A stretch of 64,000 nt of DNA from JAZDLX01 sp964538455. GTDB taxonomy: Bacteria; Electryoneota; Electryoneia; Electryoneales; Electryoneaceae. Positions 43,084-53,405 of this stretch are shown here, piece by piece (position 1 is the first letter of the stretch; every line of letters starts with the position of its first letter). Both the position numbers and the translations under genes were made by a program. Below the pieces are notes generated by a model, which saw only the letters and a program-made list of their open reading frames with translations, was not told where the DNA came from and did not search any database. The stretch is from the NCBI GenBank assembly GCA_964538455.1, contig CAZIDZ010000008.1:1-64000 (forward strand). Direction: 5' to 3'.

Positions 43084-46000
43084 ATGCGCTGGATTGTTCG
43101 ATCATGGGTTGTGCTTTCGCTGCTGTTTTCGGGCATCAACGCCTTCGCAACGGATTATTACGTCAATCCGGTGGATAGTACGTACGGAGACGATGGCGTG
43201 GGCATTGATACCACGGCGCGTGATGGGCTGAGTCCCAACACGGCCTGGGCGACGTTGAGCTATGCGTTCACGAGGATTACCTCAGGAACGAATAACACGA
43301 TCAACATCATGGAAGGCGTGCTCACGGATAACCTTGATTGGAATCAGCAACCAGGCACAGATTATATAGTCATTCCATCCGCTCTTGATGATCTGACCAT
43401 CGAGGGTAGCGGACCTTCATCTACTGTCTTTGATCCCTCAACCTTTCCGACTTGGAAACACTTCTACATCTTCACCGCAAATGGCAATTCGAACTTGACC
43501 ATACGGAATCTAGGCCTTGTTGACGGCCGGGCATTCCTGCTTGCGAACAACACCACCGGCACGCTGACCGTCGACAACGTTTCCATCCAGAATCCGGTTG
43601 TCGGATCCTACGGCAACCTCCCTCCGATTCACGTACACGGACACACCGGTGACGTCGCGATCAGCGATATCACCACGAGCGGCACGCGCAGCGACGGGGA
43701 TGGCATCGACTCCTACGGAGGTGGTTCGATCCTCGTCCACGATGTTTCCGGCGACGTCAGCCTGTCGAACATTACCGCGGACGGTTGCGTCGCTCCCTGG
43801 ATGAACGGCGGAGCGTTCTGCATCAATAACGTTGGCGGTTCGCTGGACATCGAAAATGTCGTTGCGACCAACAACCAGTCCAGCGGGAATGGCGGCGCCT
43901 TCTATATCGGAACGGTTTTCGGCCCCGTATCGATCAGTAACGTGAACTTCACGAGCCCTTACAGCCAGTATGGCAGCGGCGGCGCTATCGCAGTTAACGA
44001 CGCGAGATCAACGGTCACGATAAGCAACATTTCGATCACCGGTGGATATGCCAACCAGGATGGCGCCGGAATCGCGATTCAAAACGTTCGTGACCGGTTG
44101 ACCTTGACCGGCATGTCGATCTCGAGCAACGACATCATCTGGGGAACCGGTGGTGCGATCAGCATCAAGACGTTGCTGGCAAGCGGTCTCCATGTCACCG
44201 TCTCCAACTCCACACTCAGCGGGAACAGCGCGAACTCCAGCAACGGCGGCGCGCTGGCTGTAAACGGCACGAACGCCGACGACGACACACTTACGATGAA
44301 CAACCTCGTGATCAAGGACAACACCGCCGGGACATGGGGTGACGGTGGCGGGTTCTGGGTTGAAAAAGTGTCCGTAGTTGAGCTGCTCAACAGCACAATT
44401 AAGAACAACTCCCTTAGCGAGTCGAACAATGGCTATTCCGGTGGCGGCGGGTACATCCACAACGTCGAGAACCTTGTGGTAGACAACGTGGCTTTCATCG
44501 AAAACACCAGCAACGGCAACGGCGGCGGGCTCGCGGTGCCCAATGCCAACAACGTCAACGACACGCAGACCTACCACCAGGTGGCCTTCATCGACAATGA
44601 AGCTGACGGGAACAAATGGACGGGCGACGGCGGCGGACTATACACAACGCAGGCGGGGAATGTCACCGTTGACTACGCCCTGTTCGCGGGGAATTACGCC
44701 TCCGATGACGGCGGCGCGATGCTGTTCGACCGGTTCAACAACAACAGCGCCCTGCACATCAGTTCGATCACCATGGCGTACAACGAAGCGGTCGATGACG
44801 GCAGCGCTATCCTCAACACTCAAGCCCTGGCAAATGATAGCCTGACTATCGATAACTCGATCGTCTGGGCAAACGGCGACACCAGCCGCACCGTGGACCC
44901 GGCGACTCTTTCAACCGAAGACGCCATCGAAGGAAATCTGAACAACCTGGACGTCAGCTTCTCAAACGTTCAGACATCGGATACGTCGGGATACAGTGCA
45001 GATGGAAACCTCAACGTCGATCCTTTCTTCAGCGACCCGACGGCGAACGACTACTCGGTGCTGCCCGGCAGCCCGATGATCGACCAGGGCGACTCGACCT
45101 CGAGCGTCTCCGAGGAAGCTGAACCGAACAACGGCATCATCAACATCGGCTACACACCTCCGACAACAATCGATCCCGTAACCGGGGAGACCATCGCGGC
45201 GCCTGTCGGCAGCACGGCGGAACCGGTCTCTGTCGGCACAGTAACCGCCGCCTCTCTGGCAAGCATACGATCGTACCGGAACAAGTACATGATGATGGGT
45301 TCGCCGGTGGTCCCCGATCCTTCGAAGCATTTCGCGAACCCCGACAGCGCCTGGGGCGACGATCTGAACGGGACTTCGCCGGGAATTGCGGATCAGACAT
45401 GGCGCTTCAGCCGTTTCATCAACAAACCTGATACAAGTTTCGCGGTGGACACGACCACCTATGTGGGTTTCTTCGGCTACGTCAGGCAGGGTGAGCCGGA
45501 ACAGGTGGTTTTGAACAATGTCAGCTACGACGTAGAAATCCACAATCCGCCTCCAATCCACCCAGGCTATGGCTATTGGTTTGTGTACGGTGACGGCGCC
45601 TACACCAAAATGGACAAGGCTGTCCGGGATACGACCGTACTGGGGATCGGCCCGGCAGTCGCAGGTGGGATGGTCAGCGGCGGGACATCCCCCTATGTAT
45701 TGCCGCTTGACCCCAAGCCGAGCGACACGGCCGGTTATACGAATCCGCCGCCCTTCGGTTACAACATGATGGCGAACCCCTGGCCGTTCCCCATCTCCTG
45801 GCAGGATGTCCGTTTCGGAACGTCCGCCAGCGGGCCGTGGGTGACCCCGACGGAAGCCGCGACCAGCGGCTGGGTGGACGCCTACGCGATCACCTGGGAC
45901 AACGTCAACCTGGGCTACGTGCCGAAGACCGGCCAGCTCGCGCCGTGGGAGGGATTCTGGGTGATCGTGCGAAAGGACACGTCGCTATGGATCCAATTCA

Positions 46001-46926
46001 ACCCGGAATCGGTACCCTCCTCGGCCCCAGCGATGGCCCCGCAGTTCGTCAAGCAGATGCAGCAGTCGTTGAGCTGGTCAACACTGGTCACTATTCGAGC
46101 CACGCACGGCAGCCTCGGCGATCTGAACACCTGGATCGGCCTCGGTCCGAACCTCAGCGATGACTACGACACGTACGACGCCAACGACCCGAACCCGGTA
46201 GCGTGGGAGGCGCTCTACAACCGCGTCCGATTGGTAACGGATAGCACTCACACATCTCCTACCACACTGAGCCGGGACTATCGAAAAGACGACTTGGGTA
46301 CTTCAGGTTTCAAAGCGTGGCTGATTACTCCCATCTATTTCCTGGATAGCGGCAATCCCTGGAACAAAACGATGGCGAGTGGAGTTGATGTCAGGCTGCA
46401 GTTTCCGACCATTGGTACGATGCCTGACAATGTTAAGCTCTCCCTGTACGCCGCCACACCTGGCGACTACGCATTCAGCCCAACAGACGAGACGGAATTG
46501 ATACCTGACCTCGCCCAGACACCCGATACAATCGTCACTCTGGACTGGGGTGGCGGAGAGTACCGCTACAAATACTTCTGGGTCGTCGCCACGTTGCGAG
46601 ATGAGGGATCAGGAACTTCACTAACGGATTTGCCCGAGGGCAATCCCGGTCTTCCCCGGCGCACAGAGCTCTCCACCGTGTACCCGAACCCGTTCAACAG
46701 TTCGATCTCGGTGCGCTATAGCATCGCGAGACCCAACCGAGCGTTGATGCGCATCTACGATGTGCTCGGCCGGGAGGTGACGACGCTTATCAACGAATCG
46801 CGGCCTGTCGGACGCTTCCAGGTAGTATGGAACGCCCAGGGCTATGCGAGTGGAGTGTACTTCATCCGTTTCGACGTGCCCGGCGAACAGGTTCATCAGG
46901 TGCGGAAGATCGTTTATCAGAAGTAG
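43084..46926 (+). CDS. Secreted parallel beta-helix protein with type IX sorting domain
   Basis: Large exoprotein, about 1280 residues. ATG 43084 is chosen over an upstream frame start because GGAG lies 7 nt ahead and a signal peptide (RWIVRSWVVLSLLFSGINAFA) begins there. The first ~640 residues are a right-handed beta-helix with Asn/Gly-rich rungs (GNGGAFYIG, GSGGAIAVN, GDGGGLYT). They end in a choice-of-anchor-Q-like stretch (LPGSPMIDQGDS), followed by a ~450-residue module with MANPWPFPISW and LAPWEGFWVIV, and a sorting domain starting YPNPFNSS near 1200. It is a tandem paralogue of the next gene. Likely a cell-surface or released carbohydrate-binding or adhesion protein; no catalytic residues are recognised. 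Confidence 0.9.
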   Translation: MRWIVRSWVVLSLLFSGINAFATDYYVNPVDSTYGDDGVGIDTTARDGLSPNTAWATLSYAFTRITSGTNNTINIMEGVLTDNLDWNQQPGTDYIVIPSALDDLTIEGSGPSSTVFDPSTFPTWKHFYIFTANGNSNLTIRNLGLVDGRAFLLANNTTGTLTVDNVSIQNPVVGSYGNLPPIHVHGHTGDVAISDITTSGTRSDGDGIDSYGGGSILVHDVSGDVSLSNITADGCVAPWMNGGAFCINNVGGSLDIENVVATNNQSSGNGGAFYIGTVFGPVSISNVNFTSPYSQYGSGGAIAVNDARSTVTISNISITGGYANQDGAGIAIQNVRDRLTLTGMSISSNDIIWGTGGAISIKTLLASGLHVTVSNSTLSGNSANSSNGGALAVNGTNADDDTLTMNNLVIKDNTAGTWGDGGGFWVEKVSVVELLNSTIKNNSLSESNNGYSGGGGYIHNVENLVVDNVAFIENTSNGNGGGLAVPNANNVNDTQTYHQVAFIDNEADGNKWTGDGGGLYTTQAGNVTVDYALFAGNYASDDGGAMLFDRFNNNSALHISSITMAYNEAVDDGSAILNTQALANDSLTIDNSIVWANGDTSRTVDPATLSTEDAIEGNLNNLDVSFSNVQTSDTSGYSADGNLNVDPFFSDPTANDYSVLPGSPMIDQGDSTSSVSEEAEPNNGIINIGYTPPTTIDPVTGETIAAPVGSTAEPVSVGTVTAASLASIRSYRNKYMMMGSPVVPDPSKHFANPDSAWGDDLNGTSPGIADQTWRFSRFINKPDTSFAVDTTTYVGFFGYVRQGEPEQVVLNNVSYDVEIHNPPPIHPGYGYWFVYGDGAYTKMDKAVRDTTVLGIGPAVAGGMVSGGTSPYVLPLDPKPSDTAGYTNPPPFGYNMMANPWPFPISWQDVRFGTSASGPWVTPTEAATSGWVDAYAITWDNVNLGYVPKTGQLAPWEGFWVIVRKDTSLWIQFNPESVPSSAPAMAPQFVKQMQQSLSWSTLVTIRATHGSLGDLNTWIGLGPNLSDDYDTYDANDPNPVAWEALYNRVRLVTDSTHTSPTTLSRDYRKDDLGTSGFKAWLITPIYFLDSGNPWNKTMASGVDVRLQFPTIGTMPDNVKLSLYAATPGDYAFSPTDETELIPDLAQTPDTIVTLDWGGGEYRYKYFWVVATLRDEGSGTSLTDLPEGNPGLPRRTELSTVYPNPFNSSISVRYSIARPNRALMRIYDVLGREVTTLINESRPVGRFQVVWNAQGYASGVYFIRFDVPGEQVHQVRKIVYQK

Positions 46927-47219
46927 ACAATTAAATCGTTCCGTCAGGCCAGAAAACGCTATTCAGTAAAATTGGGTGGCCCGACTTGCTCGCAAGTCGG
47001 ATGTCTCAATCGAATCTGGTTTAACTGGGAAACCCGACTCGCGAGCAAGTCGGGCCACCCACCGCAATTAATTCGTAGGGCGGGCCTCCGTGCCCGTCGA
47101 ATGCTGTTCCCCGCGGGCAGGGACGCCCGCGCCACTGTTCGAACATGGGTGCCGTTCAAACCTGACTATCGTTCGAGCATATACTGACATTTGCTGTCCC
47201 GGAAATCACCGGAGGAGTG
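46927..47219. repeat. GGGTGGCCCGAC-type hairpins between tandem exoprotein genes
   Basis: gggtggcccgacttgctcgc (46974-46993) and its inverted counterpart gcgagcaagtcgggccaccc (47041-47060) form a long inverted pair; each also contains a small CTTGC/GCAAG palindrome. A GGGCGGGCC..CGGGCAGGG(A)CGCCCGC segment (47077-47132) follows. Same family as 5017-5049 and 22226-22262. Confidence 0.6.
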
Positions 47220-49598
47220 ATGAGCAGGCTTGGCTTCGCTGCTTTCGTTATCCTTTTTTCATCGTCCGCATTCGCGGCCGATTTCTACGTGGCGACAAAT
47301 GGCACCGATGCGCCCGGCCGCGGCGGACAATTCACTCCCTTCCGCACGATCGGATACGCCGTCGCGGTCTCCGACACGACTCCCGGAAAACCGCACACGA
47401 TCCACCTGGCGTCGGGGACATGGACACGCTCCGACGAGCTGTTTCCGATCAGCCTGCCCGACAGCACGACCCTCACCGGCAGCGGCATGGGCGCAACCAT
47501 CCTCGACGGCCTCGGACAATCCGGAAACGTGCTGACGTTCGCGGGGGACACGCTGATCACCGTGGAAAAGTTGACTGTCAAAGGCGGTTACTCACCCCAG
47601 GGCGGCGGGATCATCGTTGGCACCTACGCAGACCGAATCACCTTGCAATACGTTGAAATCAGCGGCAACACGGCCAGCTCAATCCCCGGCAAAACTTTCT
47701 CGTCCAACGGCCTCGGCGGCGGGGTGCTGATTACGGACGCATCCGAGATTACGATCCGGAACTGCCTTTTCCGTGGCAACGTTTCCGACTTCGAGGGGGG
47801 CGCGATCGCAGTTGTCAACGCCTCCCCTCTGCTCGCCAACCTCACCATCACCGGAAACAGCAGCACCTACTCCCCGGGCGCTGCGGCGATCTCATCCAGT
47901 TCCGCAAGCGGTACTGACACAACGTTTCTGAAAAACTCCATTGTCTGGGGCAATCCCGCGGATGACGGCCTCACCGCGACGATAAGCGGCGGCGTTACGG
48001 TTTCCTACAGCATCGTCGAGAACTCAGGGGGAACAGCATGGCCGGGCACGGGCAATCTGTGGGATGATCCTCTTTTCGCAGACGCCGCAGATCACGATTA
48101 CACACTGGTTCCCGGTTCGATTGCGGTGGACGCGGGCGATCCGGGTGACGACGCCTCGGCTGAGCCATCGCCCAACGGCGGTATTATCAACGCGGGTGCA
48201 TTCGGGGGAACTTCCAACGCCACGATCAGCGGTGTGAACCTGACGGTGAACAGCGACCAACTGTACTTTATCGGGATGCCCGTACAACCATCGAACACAA
48301 ATCCCACGTACGTGTTCGGTGATGATTTTGAAACTGTTCAGAGCGATTCAACCTGGGGCCTATTCACAGACTTCATGAACCTTTCTTTTTCCGGACCCAC
48401 AGCGCCTGAATTTACCCTAACACCCGGGAACGGCTACATCTTTCGTCAGCGCCAGGCTGCCAGCTTCACGGTGAACGCGGATGGACACGCTCTTCCGCAA
48501 AACACCACGTTCGCCAGATCATTGAATGACATCAGCGAAAACAACGGGGAACGCACTTACAGTTTTGTAGCAAATCCATTCCCCTATCCGATCCATCTCC
48601 AGCACACACAAATCGACGGACAGAGCTTCCTCGACGCCGGCGCGTCCGAATGGGCGCTGGTGCTACAGCCGAACGGACGCTATATCCCCCTGTCCGGCGT
48701 TTTGCAGCCGTGGCAGGGAGCCGTGATTGTAAACGGCAACGGGACCTGGCAGGTTCCACCTGACCGAAACCTCGAACAGCTCTACGATCCGCTCGCAAGC
48801 ACGAATTGGGCGTTACAGGTCGATTTTCGAACTATTGGCAGCGCGGATACACTGGTCTCGGACAATGGACATCTCTTCGGACTTGGAGCGGATCGCCTCG
48901 ACGGTTTTGACCCTCACGACGCGTTGAGCCTGTCCCTGTTCGACACGGTATTCTGCGCCACGAGTGTAGTGGAAACCGACGATTTGTACCACGATTTCCG
49001 CGCATGCAACCGTTCCCTGAATCCTCTCTGGGTCTGGCATGTTCGTGGGGACGACAATCTGCCCGACAGCATTGAAGTGCAGATTACCGGTATCGACACG
49101 ACCGAAGGAATGCAGTACCCGGATTCCACCATCGGCTTTTATGCGAGTGTTGGAGACCTGCGAGGGGAACCCCAGCCACAGCCTCAATTCAACCTGCGCG
49201 AGCAGTTCGCCTTTCGCGTTCCCTTCCCGGAGAATGGAGATGGTTTGCGAGAAGCCTGGGTAACGATCTGGGCCGATTCAATCGGTTGGCAGTGGTCGTC
49301 CGCGCCGGAAAAACCGGCCTCGTCCCTGCCCGTGCGCTTTGCAATTAAAAACGTCTACCCGAATCCGTTCAATCCAGTGACGACGATTACGCTTGCGCTC
49401 CCGGAAAAAGGACACCTGGACCTTCGTGTCTACGACCTGCTCGGGCGGCAGGTGGCTGTTCTTGCGAATACCTTCCAACAGGCGGGAACCCACCGTTTCA
49501 CTTTCGACGGACGAAGGCTTGCGAGTGGGGCTTATTTCATCCGGGCGGAGGGCCCTGGCGGTGTGACGGACACTCGAAGGGTGGTTTATCTGAAATAG
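47220..49598 (+). CDS. Secreted beta-helix protein with type IX sorting domain
   Basis: 792-residue exoprotein with the same plan as its upstream neighbour: signal peptide (ends AFAA-D), DFYVATNGTDAPG start typical of DUF1565/beta-helix proteins, a shorter helix (about 25-310) with choice-of-anchor-Q-like end (VPGSIAVDAGDPGDD), and a module containing VANPFPYPIHL (about 451) and LQPWQGAVIV (about 495). It ends in a sorting domain from VYPNPFNPVT (about 714). GGAGG stands just before ATG 47220. Tandem duplication followed by shrinkage of the helix seems likely. Function not assignable beyond surface binding. Confidence 0.9.
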   Translation: MSRLGFAAFVILFSSSAFAADFYVATNGTDAPGRGGQFTPFRTIGYAVAVSDTTPGKPHTIHLASGTWTRSDELFPISLPDSTTLTGSGMGATILDGLGQSGNVLTFAGDTLITVEKLTVKGGYSPQGGGIIVGTYADRITLQYVEISGNTASSIPGKTFSSNGLGGGVLITDASEITIRNCLFRGNVSDFEGGAIAVVNASPLLANLTITGNSSTYSPGAAAISSSSASGTDTTFLKNSIVWGNPADDGLTATISGGVTVSYSIVENSGGTAWPGTGNLWDDPLFADAADHDYTLVPGSIAVDAGDPGDDASAEPSPNGGIINAGAFGGTSNATISGVNLTVNSDQLYFIGMPVQPSNTNPTYVFGDDFETVQSDSTWGLFTDFMNLSFSGPTAPEFTLTPGNGYIFRQRQAASFTVNADGHALPQNTTFARSLNDISENNGERTYSFVANPFPYPIHLQHTQIDGQSFLDAGASEWALVLQPNGRYIPLSGVLQPWQGAVIVNGNGTWQVPPDRNLEQLYDPLASTNWALQVDFRTIGSADTLVSDNGHLFGLGADRLDGFDPHDALSLSLFDTVFCATSVVETDDLYHDFRACNRSLNPLWVWHVRGDDNLPDSIEVQITGIDTTEGMQYPDSTIGFYASVGDLRGEPQPQPQFNLREQFAFRVPFPENGDGLREAWVTIWADSIGWQWSSAPEKPASSLPVRFAIKNVYPNPFNPVTTITLALPEKGHLDLRVYDLLGRQVAVLANTFQQAGTHRFTFDGRRLASGAYFIRAEGPGGVTDTRRVVYLK

Positions 49599-49958
49599 CG
49601 CATACGGCGGAAAAGCGCTTCAGATAAGATGTTTTCCGACATTCGGAGCTGTCACGAAGAATAGTTACCAGGAAGGTTTCGGGATTACCCACGTCTGATA
49701 TTATTGACTAAGCAGCTGTTCCTGCGTCCGCTGGATCCGTTCACATTAACGGTTGCGGTAAAGTGCTACGAACCCCCAGACAGTTTGGGAGGTCGTTTCT
49801 ATCAAACTGTCTGGGAAATACAGACGGTTTGAAAACAAAATCCTCCCAAACCGTCTGGGATGCGATACATGACGAATTAGAGTAAACCCTGTTTGCAAGC
49901 AAACAGGGGCACGTAGCACTGAAACATTCACCATTATCCGCTGGCTTAAAACCCAAAG
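49599..49958. repeat. Intergenic region with CCCAGACGG-type hairpins
   Basis: No gene. Two neighbouring hairpins, cccagacagtttg..caaactgtctggg (49776-49816) and cagacggtttg..caaaccgtctg (49822-49857), share a tttgggagg core. A CCCTGTTTGC-GCAAACAGGG palindrome follows (49895-49916). They separate two converging genes and may terminate both. Confidence 0.65.
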
Positions 49959-52817
49959 TCACGCCGCTTCCGTGCCGGTTTTCTTCAATTCCCGCTTGAG
50001 AAATTGCCCCGTATAGCTCTTCTTGACTTTCGCCACGTCCTCCGGGGATCCGGCGGCGATGATCTCCCCGCCCTGGTCGCCGCCCTCGGGTCCGAGGTCG
50101 ATGATCCAATCGGCGGTCTTGATTACATCCAGGTTGTGCTCGATGACGATTACGGTGTTGCCCTTGTCCACCAGTTTGCGCAGCACCTTGAGCAGCAGCT
50201 TGACGTCGGCGAAATGGAGGCCCGTGGTCGGTTCGTCGAGGATGTACACCGTGTTTCCGGTGGCGACCTTGCCCAGTTCGCTCGCCAGCTTGACCCGTTG
50301 AGCCTCGCCGCCGGAGAGGGTGGTCGCCTGCTGGCCGAGATGGATATACCCCAAACCGACGTCATTCAGGACTTTCAGTTTGCGCTTCAACCGCGGGATC
50401 GGCTGGAAGAACTCGTACGCTTCTTCCACGGTCATATCCAGGACATCGGCGATTGACTTCCCGCGATACTTCACTTCCAACGTCTCCCGGTTGTACCTTT
50501 TCCCGCGGCACTCCTCGCAGGTGACATAGACGTCCGGGAGGAAGTGCATTTCGATCTTGATGATTCCATCGCCCTGGCAGTGCTCGCAGCGTCCCCCCTT
50601 GACGTTGAAGCTGAACCTCCCCGGTTTGTACCCACGGGCGCGGGCTTCAGGAAGCTGTGAAAAGAGGTCACGAATGTCCGTAAAAATCCCCGTGTAGGTC
50701 GCGGGATTGCTTCGTGGTGTGCGGCCGATGGGCGACTGGTCGATGTCGACAACCTTGTCGACGTATTTCAGCCCCAAAATGTCATCATGTGGCAGCGGCA
50801 CCTCGCGGCTGCCGTTCAGGGAGCGCGCGAGCGCCGGGAACAGGGTTTCGTTGACCAATGTGGATTTTCCCGACCCGGACACGCCCGTAACCACGGTGAA
50901 CAGCCCGAGGGGAAAGCGTGCTTCGACGTTTTTCAGATTGTGGCCGCGGGCGTTGCGGATTGTGATCCAGCGGTTCTTCGCAGGAACATGGCGCCGATCC
51001 GGCGTTTCGATTGTTTCCGAGCCGGCGAGATAGCGGCCTGTAATGCTGCGGCTGGTGTTCATGATCTGTTTCGGCGTCCCCTGAGCGACCACCTCCCCGC
51101 CGTGCCGCCCCGCACCGGGTCCGAGATCGACAACATAGTCTGCGCGCTGAATCGTTTCGCGATCGTGTTCGACGACGATCACCGTGTTTCCCAGGTCGCG
51201 CAACCGTTCCAGCGTGGCGATCAGCCGTGCATTGTCGCGCTGATGGAGACCGATGGAAGGTTCGTCGAGAATATAGAGGACGCCGACGAGCTGGCTGCCG
51301 ATCTGCGTCGCGAGACGGATCCGCTGAGCCTCACCGCCCGAGAGCGTGCCCGCGGAACGGTCGAGCGAGAGGTAATCGAGCCCGACATTCACCAGAAAGC
51401 CGAGACGCTCCCGGATTTCCTTGAGTACCTGCACGGCAATTGTCTGATCCCGCTCTGAAAGTTCGAGAGTACTGAAGAAATCCAGCGCCTCATGGATCGA
51501 GAAACCGGCGACCTCGGCGATGTTCCGGTCGGCAATGCGCACCGAAAGAGATTCCGGTTTCAACCGCTTTCCCCCGCAGACGTTGCAGGGCACCCGCCCC
51601 ATGAATTCCTCGATCCACTCGCGAATGTAGCCGGAGGAGGTCTGGCGGTAGCGACGCTCCAGGTTTCGGATCACCCCCTCCCATTTCGCCTCATAGTCCC
51701 ACGTCCCGTTCACTTGCTGAGTCTGCCGTTCCCAACGAAAGCGAAGCTTGTCCGGGCTGCCGTAGAGCACGATGTCCTGCTGCTTTTTCGTCAGCTTGCG
51801 CCACGGTGTTCCGAGCGAGAATTTGTAGTGGCGCGCGACCTGCTCGAGCATCCGGAAATACCACGCCTCCCGCGGACTGCCAAGGCTTTCGACGGCTCCT
51901 TCGCGGATCGATTTCGACTCGTTGGGCACGACGCGGCGGGGATCGATCTCCATCTTGAATCCGAGACCGTCGCAAGCCGGGCACGCGCCGAAGGGACTGT
52001 TGAACGAAAAATTGCGCGGCTGCGGCTCCTCGAAAAAGATGTTGCACTCGTGGCAGCCGTACAGTTCGGAGTAGAGCTTCTCCTCGCCCGCTTCGGTGAG
52101 AACCGTGACCAACCCCTCCGCCTGCTGCAACGCCACCTCGATGGAGTCGGTAAGCCTATTCTTAATCTCCGGCTTGATCACGAGCCGGTCGATTACGATT
52201 TCCAGGGTGTGTTTGCGCTTCTTGTCGATCTTCGGGATCTCACCGATCGCATGGACCGTACCGTCCAAACGCATGCGGACAAATCCGTCGCGCTCGATAT
52301 CCTCGATCAGCTTGCGATATTCGCCCTTGCGCCCGCGGACAACCGGAGCGAGCACCTGGATTTTCGTTCCCTTGGGAAGTGTGAGCACGGCGTCCGTGAT
52401 TTGCTGCACTGTCTGCCGCTGGATGCGCTTTCCACAGTTCGGACAGTAGATCACCCCGATGCGCGCAAACAGCAGGCGCAGGTAATCGTAAATCTCGGTG
52501 ACCGTGGCGACGGTGGAGCGGGGGTTGCGGCTGGTGGCCTTCTGCTCGATGCTGATCGCGGGGCTGAGCCCTTCGATCATGTCCACATCCGGTTTCTCCA
52601 TCAATCCGAGGAACTGGCGTGCGTAGGCTGAAAGCGACTCGACATACCGCCGCTGCCCCTCCGCGTAGAGAGTGTCGAAGGCGAGCGATGATTTGCCGCT
52701 TCCACTGAGCCCAGTGATAACACAGAGACGGCTGCGAGGGATGGAAACGTCAATGTTTTTCAGGTTGTGTTCGCGTGCGCCGAGGATAATCAGCGTATCG
52801 GGTTCGTGAGGGGCCAT
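49959..52817 (-). CDS. uvrA: Excinuclease ABC subunit A
   Basis: DNA-damage recognition ATPase of nucleotide excision repair, about 952 residues, usual length. Two ABC modules with Walker A GLSGSGKSS near the N-terminus and GVSGSGKST in the second half, signature LSGGEAQR in both, and zinc fingers CHEC/CPAC and CEHC/CEEC are all intact. ATG 52817 begins MAPHEPDTLIILGAREHNLK as in other UvrA proteins; the extra 16 codons upstream are unlikely. I found no LexA-type box ahead of it. Confidence 0.97.
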   Translation of the reverse strand: MAPHEPDTLIILGAREHNLKNIDVSIPRSRLCVITGLSGSGKSSLAFDTLYAEGQRRYVESLSAYARQFLGLMEKPDVDMIEGLSPAISIEQKATSRNPRSTVATVTEIYDYLRLLFARIGVIYCPNCGKRIQRQTVQQITDAVLTLPKGTKIQVLAPVVRGRKGEYRKLIEDIERDGFVRMRLDGTVHAIGEIPKIDKKRKHTLEIVIDRLVIKPEIKNRLTDSIEVALQQAEGLVTVLTEAGEEKLYSELYGCHECNIFFEEPQPRNFSFNSPFGACPACDGLGFKMEIDPRRVVPNESKSIREGAVESLGSPREAWYFRMLEQVARHYKFSLGTPWRKLTKKQQDIVLYGSPDKLRFRWERQTQQVNGTWDYEAKWEGVIRNLERRYRQTSSGYIREWIEEFMGRVPCNVCGGKRLKPESLSVRIADRNIAEVAGFSIHEALDFFSTLELSERDQTIAVQVLKEIRERLGFLVNVGLDYLSLDRSAGTLSGGEAQRIRLATQIGSQLVGVLYILDEPSIGLHQRDNARLIATLERLRDLGNTVIVVEHDRETIQRADYVVDLGPGAGRHGGEVVAQGTPKQIMNTSRSITGRYLAGSETIETPDRRHVPAKNRWITIRNARGHNLKNVEARFPLGLFTVVTGVSGSGKSTLVNETLFPALARSLNGSREVPLPHDDILGLKYVDKVVDIDQSPIGRTPRSNPATYTGIFTDIRDLFSQLPEARARGYKPGRFSFNVKGGRCEHCQGDGIIKIEMHFLPDVYVTCEECRGKRYNRETLEVKYRGKSIADVLDMTVEEAYEFFQPIPRLKRKLKVLNDVGLGYIHLGQQATTLSGGEAQRVKLASELGKVATGNTVYILDEPTTGLHFADVKLLLKVLRKLVDKGNTVIVIEHNLDVIKTADWIIDLGPEGGDQGGEIIAAGSPEDVAKVKKSYTGQFLKRELKKTGTEAA

Positions 52818-53345
52818 GAATGTCGCTCGCTCAAGGGTTGTCGTGCAGCACCGGATACTGAACATAAGAACAGTAACAGGGTAAAATGCAAGCGGTGAAA
52901 GTCATTTCAGGGAGACTTTTTCGGGGAAAAACGCCCCCACAACGTTCACTGCATCTATTGCGATTTCCCCGCTGGAGGTTTCCCGCTTCAACCGCTTGCA
53001 GATTCATCGCGGGGCGCCAGTTCCAGAATCCAAAACCTCCACTTTAAATCCAAATTAACAGGTAGTTAAAAAAATATCCAAAGGTCAAGCAAAACGGCAT
53101 CGATCCCTGCGCAAGCGGTCAGTGTCGCTCGCCAACCCGCAGAACCCACTTGCACTTTTTCAACGGATTGGCGCACCGTTTCTTTGGTAGATAAGCAACT
53201 ATTCGTTCGAGAGCACAAGGAAAGCGAAAATTCCGATAAGGAAAGAGACCAACAAGGTCGTTTGTGGGATGAGCACGCGGCTCGCCACACGGGGCAAACC
53301 CTGCGCCTTGCCCCGAAGACGGCGGGCCGTTGTGCGTCAGGCCGT

Positions 53346-53373
53346 TTGATCGCTCCCCGTCCGCCCCTATCTT
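53346..53373 (+). promoter_or_regulatory. Candidate promoter of the receiver-kinase gene
   Basis: -35 TTGATC (53346-53351), 16-bp spacer, -10 TATCTT (53368-53373), about 33 bp ahead of ATG 53406. The remainder of 52818-53405 shows no gene. Confidence 0.45.
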
Positions 53374-53405
53374 GCATCGTTCGCCCACAACCAGAAGAGT
53401 CTGAG

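Noticed and set aside
52818..52930. LexA/SOS box upstream of uvrA
   Set aside because: Neither CTG-N10-CAG nor GAAC-N4-GTTC forms were found; isolated GTTC words only.
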